DNA of 64,000 bases, taken from contig JAKSXM010000050.1 of assembly GCA_022575985.1 (NCBI GenBank), positions 158,594-222,593 on the forward strand, in the 5' to 3' direction. The notes below the pieces were generated by a model. It was given only the letters and a program-made list of their open reading frames with translations, was not told where the DNA came from and did not search any database. A program made the translations under genes and the position numbers. The DNA is from Anagrus nilaparvatae. Its lineage: Eukaryota > Arthropoda > Insecta > Hymenoptera > Mymaridae. How positions within the stretch are numbered: the stretch's first letter is position 1; each line of letters opens with the position of its first letter. This document shows, one piece after another, positions 57,068 to 64,000 of this stretch.

Positions 57068-57355
57068 TAACCACGATAACTCTTTAACAACATTGCCAAT
57101 TGACTTCAAAATTTCACAGATGACCTCAATTGAGACAAAGAGGATCTGATTAAATTTGTGGCTCATTGGGTATGCACGTTTCGGAATAATACCGAAAAGA
57201 CTGAATGCTAATCAAAAAATTACATTTTAAAAAATTTTTCTAAACGATAACTCTTAAACAATATTGCCGATTGACTTCAAAATTTCACAGCTGATCTCAA
57301 ATGAGACAAAGACGAACTGATTAAATTTCTAACCCATTTGGTACACACGATAAAA
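57068..57355. repeat. Tandem duplication of a ~175-bp unit
   Basis: CGATAACTCTT, ATTGCC.ATTGACTTCAAA and TTTCACAG.TGA.CTCAA recur in the same order at 57075-57180 and 57244-57350, with several substitutions. Confidence 0.75.
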
Positions 57356-57619
57356 AATAATAGAGAAAAAACTAACTCCACATAAAAAATAGCATTTTTT
57401 AAAATTTTATATGGAAAATTTCGATGTTTACGAAAAAAAAAAAAAATTTTTACATTATCTAGGGATATTCAAGAAAACTTAAAAACATTTTAAATAAATT
57501 AATTACCCAAAAAAAAGTAAATAATTAAAATGAATTATTACTGTAATTAAAAAATAATTTGAAATTTCACAATTTCATAATTTATAAGGAAAAAATATTG
57601 TATTATAAAAATATTGTAT

Positions 57620-57880
57620 TATTATATAAAAAATATGGTCAAATTCTGATTGGGCGTGAATTTTTACTACCTATCTTTATAGAGAAAATATTTTTTAAGC
57701 TTTTCTATAATTATAAAAATTTAACTTAGTTATAAAAAGCAAACGGGTGACTGAAAATACGAAAAAATCAAAATTGGAAAAACAGCTTCCAAATCGGTAT
57801 TTTTTTAATTCAAGACATCGACCTCAGACTTGGGTAAAAATAGCTAAGAATAAAAAATAGCTAAGCTTACATTGTACCTA
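57620..57880. mobile_element. Relic of the 34-35.5-kb inverted-repeat family
   Basis: AATATGGTC, TTGGGCGTGAATTTT.CTACCT, AAAAGCAAACGGGTGACTGA and CAAGACATCGACCTCAGACT follow the same order as 35240-35470. Confidence 0.6.
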
Positions 57881-57978
57881 ATTTTTTTCAATGAAAGTAA
57901 TAATTTTAGAAAAACCGGTTTTAATAGATTTCTTGGATCTGATAATTAATGATTTGAAAATTTTTTTATTGAAATTTT

Positions 57979-58607
57979 GACTAAGTTTACAGGCGCTGCA
58001 GTTTAGGTAAAGTTAGTTAAGATAAGTCAGTTTGTTAACTTAACTTCGTTTTAAACTAACACGCAGTTAGTGTAAACGCATTACACGGACGGCGAAGTTA
58101 GCTAAAAATGCCTATGACGTTAAACCTATCGTTCTCATAAAAATTTACTGAAAAAAAGATATAAACAAAAAAAAAAAAAAATACTTTAGTTGGCTCTAAT
58201 TTAAAAATATAAAATTTTGGATATTTTATATAAAAATACATAGCATGATTTCTCTTATAATAAATTTTTTACCCATCTTGTTAATTTATACACTTAAATT
58301 TGAGGTTAATTGTCAGATCATGCATAAAAAATTTATTTAAAGAGAAAATAATATAAATTATGCTATGTATTTTTATATAAAATATCCAAAATTTTATATT
58401 TTTAAATTAGAGCCAACTAAAGTATTTTTTTTTTGTTTTTATCTTTTTTCCAGTAAATTTTTATGAGAACGATAGGTTTAACGTCATAGACATTTTTAGC
58501 TAACTTCGCCGTCCGTGTAAACGCAGTTAAATTAAAACGAAGTTAAGTTAACAAACTGATTTATCTTAACTAACTTTACCTACACTGCAGCGCCTGTAAA
58601 CTTAGTC
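57979..58607. mobile_element. Hairpin MITE with ~270-bp terminal inverted repeats
   Basis: The left end is GACTAAGTTTACAGGCGCTG and the right end is its complement, ending CAGCGCCTGTAAACTTAGTC. The arms remain alignable to near the centre (for example CATAGCATGATTTCTCTTA against an inverted partner at 58325-58365), leaving a spacer of about 80 bp. Differences are a few substitutions and poly-A length. An insertion/deletion pair (ACACGCAGTTAGTGTAAACG on the left) is missing on the right. No coding sequence. Confidence 0.85.
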
Positions 58608-58669
58608 TTTGTCACCAAAAAAAAACTGATACCTAATTATGTGAAAATTTTTGTCCCAAAATTTTACGC

Positions 58670-60655
58670 TGTGTTAGTGTAAGGCTTGTCTTGTCTCGTT
58701 TTTATTATAGTCTACTTCCTTAAATTGGGCTAGAGTAATGCTTGACGTGTCATTTTTTTATCATAGCTTACTGACTTAGGTTACGCTACTGTAAGGCTTG
58801 CCGTGTCGTTATTTTATTATAGCCTACTTCCTTAGGTTACGCTAGTGTAAGGCTTGACGTGTTGTTATTTTATTATGGCCTACTTTCTTAGGCTACGCTA
58901 GTGTAAGGCTTGACGTGTTGCTATTTTATTATGGCCTACTTTCTTAGGTTATGTTAGTGTAAGGCTTGACGTGTCGTTATTTTATTATAGCCTACTTCCT
59001 TAGGTTATGCTAGTGTAAGGCTTGACGTGTCATTTTTTATTATAGCCTACTTCCTTAGGTTACGCTAGTGTAAGGCTTGACATGTTGTTATTTTATTATG
59101 GCCTACTTTCTTAGGTTATGTTAGCGTAAGGCTTGACGTGTCGTTATTTTATTATAGCCTACTTACTTAGGTTACGCTAGTGTAAGGCTTGACATGTTGT
59201 TATTTTATTATGGCCTACTTTCTTAGGTTATGTTAGCGTAAGGCTTGACGTGTCGTTATTTTATTATAGCCTACTTACTTAGGTTACGCTACTGTAAGGG
59301 TTGACATGTTGTTATTTTATTATGACCTACTTTCTTAGGTTATGTTAGTGTAAGGCTTAACGTGTCGTTATTTTATTATAGCCTACTTTCTTAGGTTATG
59401 TTAGTGTAAGGCTTGACGTGTCGTTATTTTATTATAGCCTACTTCCTTAGGTTATGCTAGTGTAAGGCTTGACGTGTCATTTTTTATTATAGCCTACTTC
59501 CTTAGGTTACGCTAGTGTAAGGCTTGACGTGTTGTTATTTTATTATGGCCTACTTCCTTAGGTTATGCTAGTGTAAGGCTTGACGTGTTGTTATTTTATT
59601 ATGACCTACTTTCTTAGGTTATGTTAGTGTAAGGCTTAACGTGTCGTTATTTTATTATAGCCTACTTCCTTAGGTTACGCTAGTGTAAGGCTTGACGTGT
59701 TGTTATTTTATTATGGCCTACTTTCTTAGGCTACGCTAGTGTAAGGCTTGACGTGTTGTTATTTTATTATGGCCTACTTTCTTAGGTTATGTTAGTGTAA
59801 GGCTTGACGTGTCGTTATTTTATTATAGCCTACTTCCTTAGGTTATGCTAGTGTAAGGCTTGACGTGTCATTTTTTATTATAGCCTACTTCCTTAGGTTA
59901 CGCTAGTGTAAGGCTTGACATGTTGTTATTTTATAATGGCCTACTTTCTTAGGTTATGTTAGCGTAAGGCTTGACGTGTCGTTATTTTATTATAGCCTAC
60001 TTACTTAGGTTACGCTACTGTAAGGGTTGACATGTTGTTATTTTATTATGACCTACTTTCTTAGGTTATGTTAGTGTAAGGCTTAACGTGTCGTTATTTT
60101 ATTATAGCCTACTTCCTTAGGTTATGCTAGTGTAAGGCTTGACGTCTCATTTTTTATTATAGCCTACTTCCTTAGGTTACGCTAGTGTAAGGCTTGACGT
60201 GTCGTTATTTTATTATAGCCTACTTCCTTAGGTTATGCTAGTGTAAGGCTTGACGTGTCATTTTTTATTATAGCCTACTTCCTTAGGTTACGCTAGTGTA
60301 AGGCTTGACGTGTTGTTATTTTATTATGGCCTACTTCCTTAGGTTATGCTAGTGTAAGGCTTGACGTGTTGTTATTTTATTATGGCCTACCTTCTTAGGT
60401 TATGTTAGTGTAAGGCTTGACGTATCGTTATATTATTATAGCCTACTTCCTTAGGTTATGTTAGTGTAAGGCTTGACGTGTCGTTATTTTATTATAGCCT
60501 ACTGACTTAGGTTACGCTACTGTAAGGCTTGACGTCTCATTTTTTATTATAGCCTACTTCCTTAGGTTACGCTACCGTAAGGCTCGACGTGTCGTTATTT
60601 TATTATTGCCTATTTCTTTAGGTCACGCTAGTATAAGGCTTAACGTCGTTGACGT
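58670..60655. repeat. Tandem array of a 56-bp unit, about 35 copies
   Basis: The unit contains TAAGGCTTGACGTGT, GTTATTTTATTATAGCCTAC and TTCCTTAGGTTA.GCTAGTG. Variants at fixed positions (tgTcg/tgTtg/tCAttt, TATAGCC/TATGGCC/TATGACC, GGCTTGA/GGGTTGA) recur in ordered blocks. The rare variant TAAGGGTTGACATG occurs at about 59294 and 60021, 727 bp apart, equal to 13 units. Copies at the right end (60600-60900) are eroded and interrupted by a (TA)n tract. Confidence 0.9.
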
Positions 60656-60929
60656 GTTGTTTTTCTTATTATATAGTATTATAATATATATATATAGTTA
60701 TTGTTTTTCTTATTATATATTTTCATATTATACTCTTCCATAGGTTACGTTAGTTTAATGCTTGACGTGTCATTTTTTTACAAGAGAAAACTTCCTTAAC
60801 TTATTTTAGGTTTAAGTCTTGTGGTGTCTATTTTCTATAAGAGATCATTTCCTTAGGTTATGTTAGGTTTAAGGCTTGTTATGTCGTTTTTTTTGTGAGT
60901 ATAATAATAATCCTATTGTTATGTTGGTG

Positions 60930-61500
60930 TAAGACTTAACCTAAAAAATTGAATATTTTCTACCTAATATTCGATTTTCTTGCCATCAAAAACCCTGCAG
61001 TAGTGGTGAAATTTAATTTTGTTATGTTTTTTAATCCGACATCTTGGAAATTCTGAAAATATTTTAGGATAAAAGATTTATTTTTTTTTCACCTAGATAT
61101 TCGTATTATTTAACCCTGAAAACCCCCCTGTAGAGTAAAAAGTTTATTCCATTACTTTTTTAGCCTGCCATCTTGGAAAATTGGAAAATATTTATGCTGA
61201 AAAATTGATTATTTTCTATCTAAAATTCGTATATTTCAACATCGAATAACCCCCTACTGTTTATATAAAGTTAAATATGTTATATTTTTTAGTCGCCATT
61301 TTGGAAAATCGGAAAATATCTTGAGATGAAGGTATGAATATTTTCCTCCAAAATTTTATTTTTTTTAACATTGAAAATTCTCCAGTAATTTTGAATAATT
61401 TTATTTTGCTGTTTTTTGACCCGCCATCTTGTAAAAATTAATTACTTTTTAACGGGAAAAATGAAAGTTTTCAATGAAAAATTATTTTTATTTAACCCGA
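60930..61500. repeat. Degenerate tandem repeat with GCCATCTTGGAAA boxes
   Basis: Boxes at about 61036 (GACATCTTGGAAAT), 61168 (GCCATCTTGGAAAA), 61293 (GCCATTTTGGAAAA) and 61424 (GCCATCTTGTAAAA) give a spacing of about 125-130 bp. Each is followed by GAAAATATTTT-like and AACCCCC-like text. Confidence 0.7.
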
Positions 61501-61918
61501 AAACCGCTGAATGCGGGAAATTAATTGTATTCGGTTTAGGAACATCGAATAGTATTTTATAAACTACTGATGACTATTTTCTTAAATTGGAAAAATAATA
61601 TTCAGCTCAGTGGTAGTTTCAAAAGCGCAACTGAGTATATATCGTATTTTAAATATCGCAATGAGCTTAAAGGTAGTTTATAAAATACTTTACAGTAGCT
61701 CATTTTATCGGAAAGTTGGAATATAGCTCGTTGGTAGATTTGAAAAGACTAATGGCTACGTTTTCGTATTTTGTAAATACAGATTTAGTTCATTTCTTAT
61801 TTATAAAATACCAATGAGGCTCCTTTCTACATTACAATTTAAGAAACAGTCTCCTTGGTATTTTACTCCCGAAATTTCGGTATTTTCATATGAGAGGGTA
61901 CACTTACCTGAACTAGAA
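61501..61918. other. Spacer with short repeated phrases
   Basis: Phrases such as CAGCTCAGTGGTAGTTTCAAAA, TAGCTCGTTGGTAGATTTGAAA and AGCTTAAAGGTAGTTTATAAA suggest a ~60-bp repeat. No gene. Confidence 0.4.
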
Positions 61919-63634
61919 AATACTCCAGTTTTTACTTTTTTAAAAATACGGGGGGGGGGGGGGTTGCACTTACGGTTGCGAATACGAGATTTGCTCTAGT
62001 ATAGGTTTTTTGGGTCGCTGAACACGAAAATCGGGGTCATTTGGCAAAGAAAATTGCGCATCACCCTTAAATTTGCAAAAACTACCCCCAAAAGGGAGTA
62101 TTTTTTATGTCATTACCTTCTGAGTTAATAGATTTATCCAAGAATTGGTTTCTAGGCGTTTGTTGGGTCTCTAATTAAGAATCTTGATCATTTTTTAAGG
62201 TAACATTAATATTTCACCCCTAAATTAGCTAAAACTACCCCCCAAAAGAGGTGTTTTCGCCATTTTCGCACTTTTTGCGGCCAAATTTGGCTTACAGGGG
62301 TTTTTTGGGTCGCATATTAAGAATCTTGATGATTTTTTAAGGTAACATTAATATTTCACCCCTAAATTAGCTAAAACTACCCCCCAAAAGGGGTGTTTTC
62401 GCCATTTTCGCACCTTTTGCTGCCAGATTTGGTTCATAAGGGTTTTTTGGGTCGCTGAAAACGATTTTCATGTTTATTTTAATGAATAATTATTATATCA
62501 CCCCTAAATTACCGAAAACAACCCCCAAAAGGGGTGTTTTTGCTGTTTCTGCACTTTTTACGTCAAGAAGAGGTCCAAAAGGTTTTTTGGGTCGCTGAAA
62601 ACGATTTTCATGTTTATTTTAATGAATAATTATTATATAACCCCTTAATTACCGAATATAACCCCAAAAGGGGTGTTTTTGCTGTTTCTGCACTTCTTAC
62701 GTCAAGAAGAGGTCCAAAAGGTTTTTTGGGTCGCTAAAAACGATTTTCATGGATTTTTTAGTAAAAAATTAATATTTCACCCTTATATTAGCTAAAACTA
62801 TCCCTGTAAGGGGCTTATTTGCTATATTAAAACTTACTGCGTTCAGAATAGGTCCAAAGGGTTTTTTGGGTGGCTGAAAACGAATTTCATGGATTTTTTA
62901 ATGAAAAATTCATATTTTACCCTTAATTTAGCTACAACTACCCCTAAAAAGGGTAAAATATAAATTTTTCATCAAAAAATCCATGAAATTCGTTTTCAGC
63001 GACCCAAAAAATCCTTTGGACCTAATCTTGACGCAAAAAGTGCAGAAACAGCAAAAACACCCCTTTTGGGGTTTGTTTTCGGTAATTTAGGGGTGATATA
63101 ATAATTATTCATTAAAATAAACATGAAAATCGTTTTCAGCGACCCAAAAAACTCTTTAGACCTAATCTTGACGCAAAAAGTGCAGAAACAGCAAAAACAC
63201 CCCTTTCGGGGATTGTTTTCGGTAATTTAGGGGTGATATAATAATTATTCATTAAAATAAACATGAAAATCGTTTTCAGAGACCCAAAAAACCCTTATGG
63301 ACCAAATCTGGCAGCAAAAAGTGTGAAAATGGCGAAAACACCCCTTTTGGGGGATAGTTTTAGCTAATTCAGGGGTGAAATATTAATTTTATCTTAAAAA
63401 ATGATCAAGATTCTTAATTAGCTTGGATAAATCTATTAACTCAGAAGTCATTGACATAAAAAATACCCCCTTTTGGGGGTAGTTTTTGCAAATTTAAGGG
63501 TGATGCGTAATTTTCTTTGCCAAATGACCCCGATTTTCGTGTTCAGCGACCCAAAAAACCTATACTTGAGCAAATCTCATATTAGCAACCGTAAGTGTAG
63601 GCAAACCCGTATTTTTACTGGAGTAAAAAAGTGA
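61919..63634. repeat. Large palindrome made of tandem GGGTCGCTGAAAAC repeats
   Basis: The centre is at about 62937 (TACCCTTAATTT ... AAAAAGGGTAAAATA). The outer ends pair ATACTCCAG...AAATACGGG with CCCGTATTTTTACTGGAGT. Each arm is itself a tandem series of 125-150-bp units with GGTTTTTTGGGTCGCTGAAA, TTTCACCCCTAAATT and CCCCAAAAGGGG. The left arm is about 1.0 kb with more units; the right is about 0.7 kb. No coding; relatives are at 6.9-7.5 kb and about 13.3 kb. Confidence 0.85.
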
Positions 63635-64000
63635 ATTTTGAAATAATTGAAAAATTGAGCTTTTCAAAATTGAGCTTTTCTAAGCTGCCCATTCTTCTTT
63701 ATTATCCCACCCCTTCTAGATATGCTCAAAAATGATGAGAAAAGAGTGACTTTAGTAAAATTTCCTCAGGAATTCGATCCTGCCAGTAGTTTTCCAAAAT
63801 TTTCCCTGGAAAACCCGCGAAAATGGTAAAATTCACTTTTTATTTTTAAAGTGCTGTAAATAAAAAACCGAATCATATTTTTTCTTCAAAATTTGGGAGG
63901 AGACTTGTTTATAAATATATTTTTTGGTGCCGTTCCTCACTCGATGTTATCGGCCATCTTTAACCTCCAAATAACGTAAATTACACGAATTTTGATCGAT
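63635..64000. other. Right edge, nothing recognised
   Basis: Non-coding; TTGAGCTTTTC is tandemly duplicated at about 63657-63680. Confidence 0.4.

Noticed and set aside
58670..60655. Telomeric or CRISPR-like array
   Set aside because: The unit is 56 bp with no unique spacers, so not CRISPR; CTTAGGTTA within it is not a run of TTAGG telomere repeats.

Overview
The window is nuclear DNA from an arthropod, most likely an insect. It is very A+T-rich (about three quarters by eye), has short introns with GT/AG borders, carries CR1/jockey-type LINE and inverted-repeat DNA elements, and holds families typical of insects (F-box/LRR proteins, C2H2 zinc fingers, HELQ, ubiquitin proteases). An A+T-rich parasitoid wasp or hemipteran would fit, but nothing here fixes the species. 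Genes are sparse and repeats fill most of the space.

Layout. 0-3.6 kb: last exon of an uncharacterised arthropod protein family, a degenerate tandem repeat, then the C-terminal half of a ubiquitin-specific protease (USP copy 1). 3.6-14.6 kb: mostly A+T-rich non-coding DNA with a foldback repeat (6.9-7.5 kb), a possible promoter and 5' exon (8.4-9.0 kb) and a non-coding LTR-like element holding a ~135-bp tandem array (10.3-13.2 kb). 14.7-19.5 kb: USP copy 2, whose 3' flank resembles that of copy 1. 19.8-27.4 kb: a DNA transposon with CAGGGG termini and no visible transposase, with a nearly intact LINE nested inside it on the minus strand; its ORF1 and ORF2 share one frame and are separated by a single TAG. 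29-37.4 kb: a segmental duplication flanking a six-exon gene of unknown function (30.9-32.2 kb), plus another inverted-repeat element. 38-43 kb: two F-box/LRR genes around a three-exon gene of unknown function. 43.5-45.4 kb: scrambled remains of an RNase-H-bearing LINE. 46.3-49.7 kb: a 12-exon HELQ-like helicase, minus strand, lacking a recognisable DExH box and its C-terminus. 50.6-51.7 kb: an F-box/LRR frame with two in-frame stops. 52.6-53.0 kb: a C2H2 zinc-finger gene. 54.0-54.5 kb: a PIF1/Helitron-type helicase fragment. 57-63.7 kb: a duplicated block, a hairpin MITE, a ~2-kb array of a 56-bp unit with higher-order structure, and a ~1.7-kb palindrome built of tandem repeats.

The theme is gene turnover in a repeat-rich region. 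Four damaged or stripped-down gene copies (USP, HELQ, F-box) sit among duplicated blocks. A ~90-110-bp module (core CCGCAAGGCAAT ... CGAGACAAAC.TAGGG ... GACGCGAGTC) recurs four times on the plus strand. It lies just upstream of two genes, at the broken end of HELQ, and next to an inverted-repeat element. It looks like a shared 5' regulatory or transcribed element spread by duplication.
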